Source: Pseudomonas capeferrum | GTDB taxonomy: Bacteria > Pseudomonadota > Gammaproteobacteria > Pseudomonadales > Pseudomonadaceae | Assembly: GCF_000731675.1 (NCBI RefSeq) | Contig: NZ_JMIT01000002.1 | Coordinates: 161,456 to 225,455, forward strand | DNA: 64,000 nt | Direction: 5' to 3' | Part shown: one piece after another, positions 48,375-59,202 of the stretch | Layout of the letters: each line of letters starts with the position of its first letter | How positions within the stretch are numbered: position 1 is the first letter of the stretch | The notes under the pieces: model-generated | What the model was told of the DNA's origin: nothing | The model's input: only the letters and a program-made list of their open reading frames with translations | Databases searched by the model: none | Translations under genes and position numbers: made by a program

Positions 48375-49172
48375 TCAGAGGGTGGCCGGCGGGGCTTCAG
48401 CAGGTTGCGCCTGGATCGGTGCCGGCTCTGCCGGCGGTGCTACAGGTTGCGAGCCCTGGCTGTCATTGACCACAGGCGCCGCTGGCACCTCGGCGGCCGG
48501 GGCAACGGCGGCAGGCGCTGGGGCGGCTGCGGGAACCGCTGCTGGGGCGGCAGCCGCCTGCTCTGGCAGCCCCAGGTCAACTGCGGGCTTTTCTACCTTC
48601 GGCGCAGGCGCCTCAGGCTCGACCTTGACCTTGCTGACCTTCTTGGGCTTGGGCAGATAGCTCTCCACCAGTGCGAAATACCGGTCGTAGAACTGCGCCG
48701 CAGTCACCGTCTCGCTGGCCACCTTGACCATCGAGTCGTCACTCGAACCGATCGGCATCGACACCGAACCCAGCACGCCCACACCCAGGCTGGCGGAGGT
48801 ATTGGACTTCTTCAGGCTGTAGCGATCCTGCAGGGCGTTGGCGAACATGGTCGAACGCTGTTCGTCGCTCACGTCTGGCGCGCAGGTGACGTTGAAACTG
48901 ATCTGCAGGTGGTTTTCGCTGTTCTGCTGGAAGCTCTTGTTGCCGGTAACCTGGTTGGCACCGCTGCTGGTGATGATATAGCCCTGGCTGAGCAAGGCAC
49001 GGCGAGCGGCCTCGCAGGAGCCGGCATCGGTCACCGGAAAGCTGCGCGAGAACGTCCCCGAGTCGTCGAAGTTCTCGTGCTCGTAGATGGCCGTTTTTTT
49101 CGAGGAACAACCGGTCACGCCCGCCAGCACCAGGGCCAGCCCGAGCGCACCAAAGACGGATGATCTGGTCAT
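48375..49172 (-). CDS. DUF2242 outer-membrane-type lipoprotein
   Basis: A 265-residue protein with a lipoprotein signal peptide, lipobox V-T-G-C with acylation at Cys22 (next residues SSKK, so outer-membrane sorting is expected). The DUF2242 core includes YEHENFDDSGTFSRSFP and DAGSCEAARRALLSQGYII. The last 90 residues are a low-complexity Ala/Pro/Glu tail. Function is unknown. It stands alone on the minus strand, after the tRNA cluster terminator. Confidence 0.85.
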   Translation of the reverse strand: MTRSSVFGALGLALVLAGVTGCSSKKTAIYEHENFDDSGTFSRSFPVTDAGSCEAARRALLSQGYIITSSGANQVTGNKSFQQNSENHLQISFNVTCAPDVSDEQRSTMFANALQDRYSLKKSNTSASLGVGVLGSVSMPIGSSDDSMVKVASETVTAAQFYDRYFALVESYLPKPKKVSKVKVEPEAPAPKVEKPAVDLGLPEQAAAAPAAVPAAAPAPAAVAPAAEVPAAPVVNDSQGSQPVAPPAEPAPIQAQPAEAPPATL

Positions 49173-49296
49173 TGCGAATTCCGGGTAAGTCGAGAAGGTG
49201 CCTATTGTGCATCAGCGCGCACAGACACTGAAACCGTTCATCCGTGAAGAGTCTGTCAGCTTCGTGTAAAGGTGGCCGAGCTGGCCGTGAAAACGA

Positions 49297-49323
49297 AAAA
49301 AGCGACCCTAAGGTCGCTTTTCA
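49297..49323 (-). terminator. Rho-independent terminator of the tRNA cluster
   Basis: In the minus direction, the stem AGCGACC with its complement GGTCGCT and a 4-base loop is followed by a run of six T. It sits 40 bases after the last tRNA-Asp. Confidence 0.85.
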
Positions 49324-49359
49324 CGTTGCTTCGAGGTGTTCAGGGCCTCGAGGCGAAGA

Positions 49360-49436
49360 TGGCGCAGCGGACGGGACTCGAACCCGCGACCCCCGGCGTG
49401 ACAGGCCGGTATTCTAACCGACTGAACTACCGCTGC
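49360..49436 (-). tRNA. tRNA-Asp (anticodon GTC), copy 3
   Basis: 77 bases including an encoded CCA. The acceptor GCAGCGG pairs with CCGCTGC, the T-arm is GGTTCGAGTCC-type, and the anticodon loop reads CTGTCAC giving GTC. It is the last tRNA before the terminator. Confidence 0.97.
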
Positions 49437-49510
49437 GTATCGCTTGGGCTTGCGCCCTGTGAAACCTGCTTTGCCTGCTTACTGGCCAGAGGAACAGTTT
49501 TATCAGGCAC

Positions 49511-49540
49511 AAAAAAAGCGACACGTTGATCGCTCTTTTT
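49511..49540 (-). terminator. Terminator-like hairpin between tRNA-Asp copies
   Basis: The stem AGCGA/TCGCT, flanked by A-runs and T-runs on either side, resembles the terminator after copy 3. The flank is evidently part of a duplicated unit. It could cause partial termination within the cluster. Confidence 0.6.
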
Positions 49541-49577
49541 GTTGCTTCGAGGCGTTCAAGGGGCCTCGAAACGAAGA

Positions 49578-49654
49578 TGGCGCAGCGGACGGGACTCGAA
49601 CCCGCGACCCCCGGCGTGACAGGCCGGTATTCTAACCGACTGAACTACCGCTGC
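49578..49654 (-). tRNA. tRNA-Asp (anticodon GTC), copy 2
   Basis: Identical in sequence to the other two Asp genes, 77 bases with encoded CCA. Its downstream flank (TTGCTTCGAGG) is duplicated after copy 3. Confidence 0.97.
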
Positions 49655-49755
49655 GTATCATTCAGGCTTGCGCCCGATTGAAACTGGGATCGACCTCAGG
49701 CATATTTGCCTTTCGGTCTCAGACCGGTGCAAGGCACCCATCTGTTACTAAAAAG

Positions 49756-49832
49756 TGGCGCAGCGGACGGGACTCGAACCCGCGACCCCCGGCGTGACAG
49801 GCCGGTATTCTAACCGACTGAACTACCGCTGC
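49756..49832 (-). tRNA. tRNA-Asp (anticodon GTC), copy 1
   Basis: Identical to copies 2 and 3, 77 bases with encoded CCA. It lies 80 bases after tRNA-Val and has a different downstream flank from the other two. Confidence 0.97.
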
Positions 49833-49912
49833 GCATAATGGCTTATCAGGCCTTGTTCCTCTCTGGCGATCGGCTTCTTTCGAAGCGTCTTGCGTCAGGA
49901 ACGCTCAGGAAG

Positions 49913-49988
49913 TGGTGGGTGATGACGGGATCGAACCGCCGACCCTCTGCTTGTAAGGCAGATGCTCTCCCGGCTGAGCTAATCACCC
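49913..49988 (-). tRNA. tRNA-Val (anticodon TAC)
   Basis: 76 bases with encoded CCA. The acceptor GGGTGAT pairs with ATCACCC and the anticodon loop reads CTTACAA giving TAC. It is the first tRNA of the leftward Val-Asp-Asp-Asp cluster. The promoter should lie in the AT-rich 49990-50100 region. Confidence 0.97.
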
Positions 49989-50198
49989 CCGCGATGTTGC
50001 TTGTTGCGTTTGCTTCGCTGAGGCCGCGAAATTTACGCAGGTACCGATGCTAAGTCAATACCCCCATTGAATTTTTTTTCAAAAAAGGCAAAAAAGCGGT
50101 TTCCACACCCTGTGCCATTTGGGTTGTTCCTGTTGGCTTGTTCAAGGGCAAGCCTGCTGCCATCGCTACACCACTGGCATATGCGCCGCCGAAAAAAC

Positions 50199-50226
50199 AA
50201 AAAAGGGGCCTTCTCGGCCCCTTTCC
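50199..50226 (-). terminator. Rho-independent terminator of the metZ-SDR operon
   Basis: In the minus direction a GGGGCC stem with loop GAGAA and complement GGCCCC is followed by seven T. It lies 24 bases past the SDR stop. Confidence 0.88.
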
Positions 50227-50249
50227 TTTACAACTCATAGTGTTACAGC

Positions 50250-51023
50250 TCAGGTGTAGATCATCTTGCGGGTCATGCCGCCATCGACCACAAACTCCTG
50301 GCCGGTGACGAACGCCGCTTGGCGCGACAGCAGCCAGGCCACCATCGCCGCAACGTCTTCCACCGTCCCTACCCTGCCCGTCGGGTGCTGGGCATGGTCG
50401 GCTTCGGTCAACGGCTCGGCACGGCGCTGGGAAGGGTCACGCGCATCGATCCAGCCCGGGCTCACCGCATTCACGCGGATCTCCGGGCCCAGACTCATGG
50501 CCAAGGCATGGGTCAAAGCCACCAGGCCGCCCTTGCTCGCCGCGTAGGCCTCGGTGTCAGGCTCGGATTGCCGCGCACGGGTCGAAGTCAGGTTGACGAT
50601 CGCCCCATTGTGCGCACGCAGGTACGGCGCACAATGCTTGGCCAGCAGCATCGGGCCATTGAGGTTGACCGCCAGCACCCGGTTCCATTGCGCCAGGCTC
50701 AGGCTTTCCAGCGTCTGGTTATGCGGGTTGGCGATCGCTGCATTGCACACCAGCGCGTCCAACCGCCCGAACTGCCCCAGTACCTCGGACACCCCGGCAC
50801 TGACCTGCGCCTCGTCGGCAACGTCCATGGTGATGAACCAGGCGTTGTCACCCAACGCCTTGGCTACCTTGGCCCCACGCGGGCGGTCCAGGTCGCTTAG
50901 CACCACCTGCCAGCCTTCACAGATCAACCAGGCGGCAATCCCCAAGCCGATACCGCGAGCGGCACCGGTCACCAGGGCTACCCGACCGTTATGGCCCGGT
51001 GCACCGCCTCTGATTTCAATCAC
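50250..51023 (-). CDS. Short-chain dehydrogenase/reductase (SDR)
   Basis: A 257-residue classical SDR: cofactor motif TGAARGIG (19-26), CNAAIA, catalytic Ser147, Tyr160 and Lys164 (YAASK), and PGWID. FVVDGG near the end is typical of FabG-like enzymes. The cofactor acidic residue at the end of beta-2 (LSDLDRP) suggests NAD preference. Substrate unknown. It overlaps the metZ gene by 4 bases and is the last gene of the operon. Confidence 0.9.
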   Translation of the reverse strand: MIEIRGGAPGHNGRVALVTGAARGIGLGIAAWLICEGWQVVLSDLDRPRGAKVAKALGDNAWFITMDVADEAQVSAGVSEVLGQFGRLDALVCNAAIANPHNQTLESLSLAQWNRVLAVNLNGPMLLAKHCAPYLRAHNGAIVNLTSTRARQSEPDTEAYAASKGGLVALTHALAMSLGPEIRVNAVSPGWIDARDPSQRRAEPLTEADHAQHPTGRVGTVEDVAAMVAWLLSRQAAFVTGQEFVVDGGMTRKMIYT

Positions 51024-52231
51024 AGTGCCGCCAACCCACGTGCAAGGTCAGCCTGCAGGTCAGCGACATCTTCCAGGCCCACGGCAACGCGGATCAGGCT
51101 GTCGCGGATACCCGCCGCTTCACGCTCCTGCGGCGACAGACGGCCGTGGGAAGTGGTGGCCGGGTGGGCGATGGTGGTCTTGCTGTCGCCCAGGTTGGTG
51201 GTGATAGAGATCATCCGCGTGGCGTCGATAAAGCGCCAGGCGCCCTCTTTGCCCCCCTTCACCTCAAAGCTCACCACGGCGCCAAAGCCGCTCATCTGGC
51301 GCTTGGCCAGCGCGTGCTGTGGGTGGCTTGGCAGGCCGGCGTAATGCACCTTCTCGATGCCGTCCTGCTGCTCCAGCCATTCGGCCAGTACCTGGGCGCT
51401 CTCGCAGTGCGCACGCATGCGCAAACGAAGGGTTTCCAGGCCTTTGGTGAAGATCCAGGCGTTGAACGGGCTGAGGGTCGGGCCTGCGGTACGCAGGAAG
51501 CCCACCACTTCTTTCATCTGCTCGCTACGCCCCGCCACCACGCCGCCCATGCAACGGCCCTGGCCGTCGATGAACTTGGTCGCCGAGTGGAACACGATGT
51601 CAGCGCCAAGCTTGAGCGGCTGCTGCAGGGCCGGGGTGCTGAAGCAGTTGTCCACCACCAGCATGGCACCACCGGCGTGGGCGATTTCACTGAGGGCGGC
51701 GATATCGACCAGCTCGGCCAACGGGTTGGACGGCGACTCGACGATCAGCAGCTTGGTATTGGCCTTGATGGCCTTTTCCCAACCGCCAAGGTCGACCAGC
51801 GGCACGTAGTCCACCTGCACACCAAAGCGTTTGAAGTACTTCTCAAACAGGCTGATGGTCGAGCCGAACACGCTCTGCGATACCAGCACATGGTCGCCCG
51901 CGCTGCACAGCGACATCACCACCGCCAGGATTGCCGCCATGCCGGTGGAGGTGCCCACGGCCTGTTCGGCGCCTTCCATGGCCGCCAGGCGCTCCTCGAA
52001 GGCGCGCACGGACGGGTTGGTGTAACGCGAATAGACGTTACCCGGCGTTTCGCCAGCAAAGCGTGCCGCCGCATCGGCGGCCGTACGAAACACATAGCTG
52101 GAGGTCAGGAACATCGCTTCGCTGTGCTCGCCCTCCGGTGTACGGTGTTGCCCGGCGCGCACCGCCAGGGTGTCGAAACCGACACCCTCGAGGTCACTGT
52201 CCAGGCGCCCGGCATCCCATTGATCCGTCAT
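51020..52231 (-). CDS. metZ: O-succinylhomoserine sulfhydrylase
   Basis: A 403-residue Cys/Met metabolism PLP enzyme. The PLP lysine is Lys219 in [29 protein letters not shown] and VVDNCFSTP are family landmarks. [11 protein letters not shown] and a length near 403 mark the MetZ branch, which joins sulfide and O-succinylhomoserine to homocysteine. It lies 15 bases after purF, the conserved Pseudomonas purF-metZ arrangement. Confidence 0.95.
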   Translation of the reverse strand: MTDQWDAGRLDSDLEGVGFDTLAVRAGQHRTPEGEHSEAMFLTSSYVFRTAADAAARFAGETPGNVYSRYTNPSVRAFEERLAAMEGAEQAVGTSTGMAAILAVVMSLCSAGDHVLVSQSVFGSTISLFEKYFKRFGVQVDYVPLVDLGGWEKAIKANTKLLIVESPSNPLAELVDIAALSEIAHAGGAMLVVDNCFSTPALQQPLKLGADIVFHSATKFIDGQGRCMGGVVAGRSEQMKEVVGFLRTAGPTLSPFNAWIFTKGLETLRLRMRAHCESAQVLAEWLEQQDGIEKVHYAGLPSHPQHALAKRQMSGFGAVVSFEVKGGKEGAWRFIDATRMISITTNLGDSKTTIAHPATTSHGRLSPQEREAAGIRDSLIRVAVGLEDVADLQADLARGLAAL

Positions 52232-52246
52232 GCCGTCGCTCCCTAA

Positions 52247-53752
52247 TCAGTTGTTGTAGAGGTCGATGATCGCGCTGACCGCCTGGGTCTTCACCTTGGC
52301 CAGGTCGTTACGGGCCTGCTCGATACGCTCGAGGTAGGCCGCGTCGATGTCGCCGGTGACGTACTCACCGTTGAACACCGCGCAATCGAAGTGCTCGATC
52401 TTGATCTTGCCGCCACCGACCGATTCGATCAGGTCAGGCAGGTCCTGATAGATCAGCCAGTCGGCGCCGATCAACTCGGCCACCTGGTCGGTGGTGCGGT
52501 TGTGGGCGATCAGTTCGTGAGCGCTCGGCATGTCGATGCCGTAGACGTTGGGGTAGCGTACCGCAGGGGCTGCGGAGCAGAAGTAGACGTTTTTGGCGCC
52601 CGCTTCGCGGGCCATCTGGATGATCTGCTTGCAGGTGGTGCCGCGCACGATCGAGTCGTCCACCAGCATCACGTTCTTGCCGCGGAATTCCAGCTCGATG
52701 GCATTGAGCTTCTGGCGCACCGACTTCTTGCGTGCGGCTTGGCCGGGCATGATGAAGGTACGGCCGATGTAGCGGTTCTTGACGAAGCCTTCGCGGAATT
52801 TGACGCCCAGGTGGTTGGCCAGCTCCAGGGCCGCAGTGCGGCTGGTGTCCGGGATCGGGATGACCACGTCGATGTCGTGCTCTGGGCGTTCGCGCTGGAT
52901 CTTCTCGGCCAGCTTCTCACCCATGCGCAGGCGCGCCTTGTACACCGAGACGCCGTCCATGATCGAGTCCGGGCGGGCCAGGTAGACGTGTTCGAAGATG
53001 CACGGCTGCAGTTTCGGGCTCTTCGCGCACTGTTTGGTGTACAGCTGGCCTTCTTCGGTGATGTACACCGCTTCGCCCGGCGCCAGGTCGCGAATCAGGG
53101 TAAAGCCGAGCACGTCCAGGGCGACGCTTTCGGAAGCGATCATGTATTCCACGCCTTCGTCGGTGTGGCGCTGACCGAACACCACCGGGCGAATACCGTT
53201 CGGGTCACGGAAACCGACGATACCGTAGCCAGTGACCATCGCCACCACCGCGTAGCCACCGACGCAACGGCTGTGCACGTGAGAAACCGCAGCGAACACG
53301 TCCTCTTCGGTTGGCTGCAGCTTGCCGCGCACGGCCAGCTCGTGGGCGAACACGTTCAGCAGCACTTCCGAATCGGAGTTGGTGTTGACGTGGCGCAGGT
53401 CGGACTCGTAGATCTCCTTGGCCAACTGCTCGACGTTGGTCAGGTTGCCGTTGTGCGCCAGGGTAATGCCGTACGGCGAGTTGACGTAGAACGGCTGGGC
53501 CTCGGCCGAGGTCGAGCTGCCCGCGGTCGGGTAGCGCACGTGGCCGATGCCCATGTGGCCCACCAGGCGCTGCATGTGGCGCTGCTGGAAGACGTCGCGC
53601 ACCAAGCCATTATCCTTGCGCAGGAATAACCGGCCGTCATGGCTGGTCACGATACCGGCAGCGTCCTGGCCGCGGTGCTGGAGGACCGTAAGCGCGTCAT
53701 ACAGCGCCTGATTGACGTTCGACTTACCGACGATACCGACGATGCCACACAT
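52247..53752 (-). CDS. purF: Amidophosphoribosyltransferase
   Basis: The first committed step of purine synthesis, making phosphoribosylamine from PRPP and glutamine. The 501-residue protein begins [12 protein letters not shown], so Cys2 becomes the N-terminal nucleophile after Met removal; this fixes the start at 53752 rather than three codons earlier. The glutaminase domain holds RYPTAGSS and NGNLTN; the PRPP loop is [13 protein letters not shown]. cvpA ends 42 bases upstream, as in enterics. Cysteines suited to an Fe-S cluster are present near residues 240-260 ([12 protein letters not shown]), though this is not certain. Confidence 0.97.
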   Translation of the reverse strand: MCGIVGIVGKSNVNQALYDALTVLQHRGQDAAGIVTSHDGRLFLRKDNGLVRDVFQQRHMQRLVGHMGIGHVRYPTAGSSTSAEAQPFYVNSPYGITLAHNGNLTNVEQLAKEIYESDLRHVNTNSDSEVLLNVFAHELAVRGKLQPTEEDVFAAVSHVHSRCVGGYAVVAMVTGYGIVGFRDPNGIRPVVFGQRHTDEGVEYMIASESVALDVLGFTLIRDLAPGEAVYITEEGQLYTKQCAKSPKLQPCIFEHVYLARPDSIMDGVSVYKARLRMGEKLAEKIQRERPEHDIDVVIPIPDTSRTAALELANHLGVKFREGFVKNRYIGRTFIMPGQAARKKSVRQKLNAIELEFRGKNVMLVDDSIVRGTTCKQIIQMAREAGAKNVYFCSAAPAVRYPNVYGIDMPSAHELIAHNRTTDQVAELIGADWLIYQDLPDLIESVGGGKIKIEHFDCAVFNGEYVTGDIDAAYLERIEQARNDLAKVKTQAVSAIIDLYNN

Positions 53753-53794
53753 GCGACGCAACCCCTACTTTGACGAAACTTGAGTGAATAGCGC

Positions 53795-54352
53795 TCAGGG
53801 CTTTGCGGGCCCGAGCAACTGTTCCTTGAACGGGAGATCAGCCGGTGTGCTGATCACCCCACTGGACATCCACTGGCTGGTGAAACCGAGAATCAGGTTT
53901 TTCGACCAGTCAGCGACCAAGAGAAATTGTGGTATCAGGCGTGATTCCTGCCACCAGGTGTCTTGTTGAACCGGCCCCAGGCTGAGCAGCCCGATGGCCA
54001 CCACCACCAGCAAAGCCCCCCGCGCGGCGCCGAAGGCCATGCCGAGGAAACGATCGGTGCCGGACAGCCCGGTCACGCGGATCAGCTCGCCGATGAGGAA
54101 GTTGATCATGGCCCCCACCAGCAGGGTGGCGACAAATAGAATGGCGCAACCGGCGATGGTACGCATCGACGGTGTCTGGATATAGCTTTCAAGATACACC
54201 GAGAGCGAGCCACCGAACATCCAGGCAACCGCACCGGCAATGATCCAGATGAGCAAGGACAAGGCTTCCTTGACGAAGCCGCGCTTGAGACTGATCAGTG
54301 TGGAGACGGCGATGATCGCAATGATCGCCCAATCAACCCAGGTAAATGCCAC
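53795..54352 (-). CDS. cvpA: CvpA family membrane protein
   Basis: A 185-residue inner-membrane protein with four helices (VDWAIIAIIAVSTLISLKRG, then about 28-48, 65-90 and 100-120), the colicin V production family. It starts at a GTG (read as Met-Ala-Phe). It is immediately upstream of purF, a conserved linkage. The molecular role is unclear; envelope homeostasis has been suggested for relatives. Confidence 0.92.
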   Translation of the reverse strand: MAFTWVDWAIIAIIAVSTLISLKRGFVKEALSLLIWIIAGAVAWMFGGSLSVYLESYIQTPSMRTIAGCAILFVATLLVGAMINFLIGELIRVTGLSGTDRFLGMAFGAARGALLVVVAIGLLSLGPVQQDTWWQESRLIPQFLLVADWSKNLILGFTSQWMSSGVISTPADLPFKEQLLGPAKP

Positions 54353-54473
54353 GGTGCCGCCTACAGACGTTTGAGGCGGCGCATTTTATCAGAGCAGCGG
54401 GCTGGGAGTAAGCGGAATGTCGGGCCGATCAGCAACTGCGCGATACCTGTGGGAGCGGACCGCGCTGGCACCA

Positions 54474-55133
54474 TCAACCGCGTTCAGGCTGGAAACGCAC
54501 CACGAAGCCTTTGAGGCTGTGCTTGCGGTTGATTGCATCACGCACACGCTCGGCCTCGGCGCGTTCGATCAGCGGCCCGACATACACCCGGTTCATACCG
54601 CCTGCAGAGCGGATGTAGGCGTTGTAGCCCTGGCTGCGCAAGGTCTGCTGAAGGCTTTCTGCCCCCGCGCGGTTGGACAGGCTGGCCAGCTGGATGGACC
54701 AACTGACCGGTAACCCGTTGACGTCGATTTTGGACGGCGCTGCGGGCTTGGCTGCTGCGACGGCAGGCGCCGGCGCAGCGGCGGGCTTGGTTTCCACCTT
54801 CTGTGCGGGTACTGACGGCTTGGCGGCCTGGGCCTGGGTCTGTGGCGACGGCGTGATCGGCTGGCTTGGCGTGCTCGCTGGCGCAGTAGCCTCGTCGATC
54901 ACTACCGGGGGCTGCTGTGGCTCCTCAGGAATGACCTGAGGCTCCGGCACGGCGACCGGCTCCACCTTCACCTCGGGCAGGCTCGGCATGGCCGGTGCCT
55001 GCGGGGCTTCAACCCGTACCTGGCGCATCTCGTCCTCGCGGGTGAACAGCATCGGCAGGAAGATCACCGCCAGCGCTACCAGCACCAACGCACCGACCAT
55101 GCGCTGTTTCATCCCTTTATCCAGCACTGCCAT
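54474..55133 (-). CDS. dedD: SPOR-domain protein DedD
   Basis: A 219-residue bitopic protein: a helix at about 11-28 (MVGALVLVALAVIFLPML), a Pro/Ala/Val-rich periplasmic linker and a C-terminal SPOR domain (SWSIQLASLSNRAGAESLQQ...RVYVGPLIERAEAER) that binds denuded peptidoglycan at the septum. It contributes to cell division. The folC gene ends 4 bases upstream. The 121 bases to cvpA contain a stray partial REP (GTGGGAGCGG). Confidence 0.92.
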   Translation of the reverse strand: MAVLDKGMKQRMVGALVLVALAVIFLPMLFTREDEMRQVRVEAPQAPAMPSLPEVKVEPVAVPEPQVIPEEPQQPPVVIDEATAPASTPSQPITPSPQTQAQAAKPSVPAQKVETKPAAAPAPAVAAAKPAAPSKIDVNGLPVSWSIQLASLSNRAGAESLQQTLRSQGYNAYIRSAGGMNRVYVGPLIERAEAERVRDAINRKHSLKGFVVRFQPERG

Positions 55134-55137
55134 CTAC

Positions 55138-56423
55138 TCAACCCTCCGGGGCCTGCCGCGCCAACCACTCCAGGGCCTGGGCGACACAGAAAAACGAACC
55201 GAACAGCAGGATCTGGTCATCCGCCGTCGCCTGCGCGCATTGCCCTTCGAGGGCGGCGTCGACGCTGGCATAAGACTTCACCGAGGCGCCGAGGTTCGTC
55301 AAGGCATTCGCCAGTTCTGCGGCCGGACGGCTGCGAGGTGTATCCAGTGGTGCCACCGCCCAGTCGTCGACCAGCCCCTGCAAGGGTTCGACAACGCCCT
55401 GCAGGTCCTTGTCAGCGAGCAGGCCGAACACCGCCAGGCGGCGCCCCTTGGGCGGTCGAGCGGCCAGGCGCCGCGCCAGGTAGGCGGCGGCATGCGGGTT
55501 ATGCCCCACATCCAGCAGCAACTCCACCGGCTTGCCCTGCCAGTTCAGTTGGCGGCGATCGAGGCGCCCGGTGATGCGGGTGTCGAGCAATGCCTGGCGG
55601 ATTTGCCCGGCATCCCATGGCAGGCCCATCAACAAATAGGCCTGCAGGGCCAAGGTGGCGTTTTCCATGGGCAGGTCGAGCAATGGCAGATCGCGCAGCT
55701 CTACCCGGCCACCTTCGGCCGTGGTCCCGCGCCAGTGCCAGGCAGCGTCGCTGCTTGCCAGGTCGAAATCACGGCCACGCAGGTACAACGGCGCTGCCAG
55801 CTCCTGTGCCTTGTCCAGCAAGGGCTGCGGCGGGTCGAGGTCGCCACACAGCGCCGGCTTGCCGGCGCGGAAGATACCGGCCTTCTCGAAGGCGACGCAC
55901 TCACGGGTATCACCCAGGTAGTCGACATGGTCGACGCCGATACTGGTTACCAGCGCCAGGTCGGCATCGACCACGTTCACGGTGTCCAGACGGCCACCGA
56001 GGCCCACTTCGAGCACCACGGCATCCAGCTTCGACTGGTAGAACAACCAGAACGCCGCCAGGGTGCCCATCTCGAAATAGGTCAGGGAAATTTCGCCCCG
56101 CGCCGCCTCGACGGCGGCGAAGGCATCGCACAGGCGCTCATCACTGGCCTCCTGGCCATCGATGAGCACCCGCTCGTTGTAACGCAACAGGTGCGGCGAG
56201 CTGTACACGCCAACCTTGAGCCCCTGGGCACGCAGCATCGCAGCGACGAAGGCACAGGTGGAGCCTTTGCCATTGGTACCGGTGACGGTTACCACGCGCG
56301 GCGCCAGCTTGCCCAGCGCAAGGCGGGCAAGCACGTTCTGCGAACGTTCCAGGCCCATGTCGATGGCCGATGGATGCAACTGTTCGAGGTAGGCGAGCCA
56401 TTCGCCCAGGGATCTTTGTTTCA

Positions 56424-56427
<4 letters not shown>
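55138..56427 (-). CDS. folC: Bifunctional folylpolyglutamate/dihydrofolate synthase
   Basis: A 429-residue Mur-ligase-family enzyme. ATP-binding [10 protein letters not shown] starts at residue 48, with [12 protein letters not shown] and the DHVDYLG central motif. It adds glutamate to dihydropteroate and to folates in the cytoplasm. The ATG overlaps the accD stop by 4 bases, so translation is coupled to fatty acid synthesis initiation. Standard length. Confidence 0.95.
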
Positions 56428-57317
<890 letters not shown>

Positions 57318-57535
57318 GCTTTCTTTCTCCAGTATCGGCGGGCGGGGGCCAGCGTGACCGGCCTGCCCTGCCCTTGAGCTCAATATCTTTTATGAAACGA
57401 TGATGGACCGGCCGCCGGGGCTTCCTGCGCGCCGCTCCACCGTTAATGTGTTGTTCGACCGTCGCACCGACGGCCGCCCCGCAGGGGCTGCGATAGCTAT
57501 GGACGATGGTGCGCCGCCAACCGTCACATCCACTG
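57318..57535. other. trpF-accD gap
   Basis: This 218-base stretch has no convincing gene. It contains a small CCGTCG/CGACGG hairpin near 57463. It may hold the accD promoter. Confidence 0.35.
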
Positions 57536-58156
57536 TCACGCCTGTTTCACCGCGCGCATGAAGGCTTCGATCTTCGCCGCATCCTTGATGCCCTTGGCCT
57601 CTTCCACCCCGCCGCTGACATCCACCGCATAAGGCCGCACCTGGGCAATGGCCTGGCCGACATTCTGTGCAGACAGCCCACCGGCAAGGATGATCGGCTT
57701 GCTCAGGCGGGCCGGCACCAGCGACCAGTCGAAGGCCTCGCCAGTCCCCCCAGGTATGCCGGGCACGTAGGTGTCCAGCAGCACACCCCGGGCGCCAGCG
57801 TAAAGCCGACAGGCCGCCTCCAGGTCATCGCCTGGGCGCACCCGCAGGGCCTTGATCCAGGGGCGGTTGTAACCCTCACAGTCTTGCGGGGTTTCGTCGC
57901 CGTGGAACTGTAGCAGGTCCAGCGGAACCACTTCGAGGATCTCGTTCAGCTCGCAGCGCGAGGCGTTGACGAACAGCCCGACCGTGGTCACGAATGGCGG
58001 CAGCTCGGCAATGATCGCACGCGCCTGGCGCACGTCCACGGCGCGCGGGCTCTTGGCGTAGAACACGAAGCCGATGGCATCAGCCCCCGCCTCGGCGGCA
58101 GCCAGCGCGTCTTCGATGCGGGTAATACCACAGATCTTGCTGCGAACGTTGCTCAT
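57536..58156 (-). CDS. trpF: Phosphoribosylanthranilate isomerase
   Basis: A 206-residue TIM barrel of the tryptophan pathway. The catalytic cysteine lies in KICGITR, with LQFHGDE and the phosphate-binding VDVSGGVE near the end. It isomerises PRA to CdRP. It is separated from the other trp genes, as is normal in Pseudomonas, and lies 60 bases after truA. Confidence 0.96.
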   Translation of the reverse strand: MSNVRSKICGITRIEDALAAAEAGADAIGFVFYAKSPRAVDVRQARAIIAELPPFVTTVGLFVNASRCELNEILEVVPLDLLQFHGDETPQDCEGYNRPWIKALRVRPGDDLEAACRLYAGARGVLLDTYVPGIPGGTGEAFDWSLVPARLSKPIILAGGLSAQNVGQAIAQVRPYAVDVSGGVEEAKGIKDAAKIEAFMRAVKQA

Positions 58157-58216
58157 GGACTGCGAACCCTGCTATTGCGGTGAAAGGCTGGATGTTAGCA
58201 AATGACTTTTCGTCCG

Positions 58217-59074
58217 TCAGTCAGCCAATGCCTCATAGCCGGTCAGAAAGTGTGGGCCGATGTAACGCTTGGGCAATTGGAAGGCTTCGGGGTATTCCAC
58301 TTGCACCAGGTACAGGCCGTACGGATGCGCCGTCACCCCGCCTTCACGGCGATTGCGCCCCTCCAGCACCTCACGTGCCCAGGTGGCTGGCCGCTCGCCC
58401 GCGCCAATGGTCATCAAGACACCGGCGATGTTACGCACCATGTGGTGCAGGAACGCCGTGGCACGCACGTCCAGCACGATCATCTGGCCATGGCGGGTAA
58501 CGCGCAGGTGATGGATGTGCTTGATCGGCGACTTGGCCTGGCACTGGCTGGCGCGGAAGGCGCTGAAGTCGTGGGTGCCCAGCAGGAACGCGGCGGCTTC
58601 GGCCATGCGTTCGACATCCAGCGGGCGGTGGTTCCAGGTCACCTCCTCGGCCAGGTGTGCCGGGCGGATCGGGTCGTTGTAGATGACGTAGCGGTAACGC
58701 CGCGCCGTGGCCTTGAACCGGGCGTGGAAGTCTGACGGCATCGGGCGCGACCAGACCACACTGATGTCGTGGGGCAGGTTGAAATTGGTACCCAGGGTCC
58801 AGGCGCGTTCGTCGCGGATGGCGCGCGTATCGAAATGCACGATCTGCCCGCAGCCGTGTACCCCGGCGTCGGTGCGCCCGGCACAGATCACCGAGATAGG
58901 CTCGTTCGCCACTTTCGACAAGGCCTGCTCGAGGGCTTGCTGGACGCTGGGCACACCACTGGCCTGGCGCTGCCAGCCGCGATAGCGCGAGCCCTTGTAT
59001 TCCACGCCCAGGGCGATACGGGAGTAGCCTTCGGCCGCGGATTCGGCGGCGGTGTCGATGATGTCCAAGAGCAT
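58217..59074 (-). CDS. truA: tRNA pseudouridine(38-40) synthase
   Basis: A 285-residue enzyme. The catalytic aspartate is Asp69 in CAGRTDAGVHG, with the RNA-binding LGVEYKGSRYRGWQRQ at the front and FLHHMVRNIAG near the C-terminus. It makes pseudouridine in tRNA anticodon arms. AGG lies 4-5 bases before the ATG. The N-terminal extension of about 17 residues before YSRIALGVEY is longer than E. coli's and the start may be slightly downstream. Confidence 0.95.
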   Translation of the reverse strand: MLLDIIDTAAESAAEGYSRIALGVEYKGSRYRGWQRQASGVPSVQQALEQALSKVANEPISVICAGRTDAGVHGCGQIVHFDTRAIRDERAWTLGTNFNLPHDISVVWSRPMPSDFHARFKATARRYRYVIYNDPIRPAHLAEEVTWNHRPLDVERMAEAAAFLLGTHDFSAFRASQCQAKSPIKHIHHLRVTRHGQMIVLDVRATAFLHHMVRNIAGVLMTIGAGERPATWAREVLEGRNRREGGVTAHPYGLYLVQVEYPEAFQLPKRYIGPHFLTGYEALAD

Positions 59075-59113
59075 GAAACCTGTGGTGAATACGCAATGGC
59101 GGGATTATAACGA

Positions 59114-59141
59114 CAACGGCAGCCCTGTTGGGCTGCCGTTG
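59114..59141 (-). terminator. Hairpin between fimV and truA
   Basis: Perfect 12-base arms CAACGGCAGCCC / GGGCTGCCGTTG with a 4-base loop lie between fimV and truA. Without a T-tract it may attenuate fimV readthrough rather than end it. Confidence 0.6.
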
Positions 59142-59202
59142 GGGGTAACGCCTGTCATGGCGCCGTCGCCGACACGCCGGCGACAACGCTTCAGCAGTAG
59201 AA

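Noticed and set aside
49360..49832. Direct repeats of 77 bases that could be read as a CRISPR-like array
   Set aside because: The repeats are complete tRNA-Asp genes with anticodon GTC; spacers are irregular and there are no cas genes.
49360..49988. tRNA cluster as a genomic island attachment site
   Set aside because: No integrase, no partial tRNA repeat and ordinary housekeeping genes on both sides.
51020..52260. Possible SAM or homocysteine riboswitch before metZ
   Set aside because: Only 15 bases separate purF and metZ, leaving no room for an aptamer.
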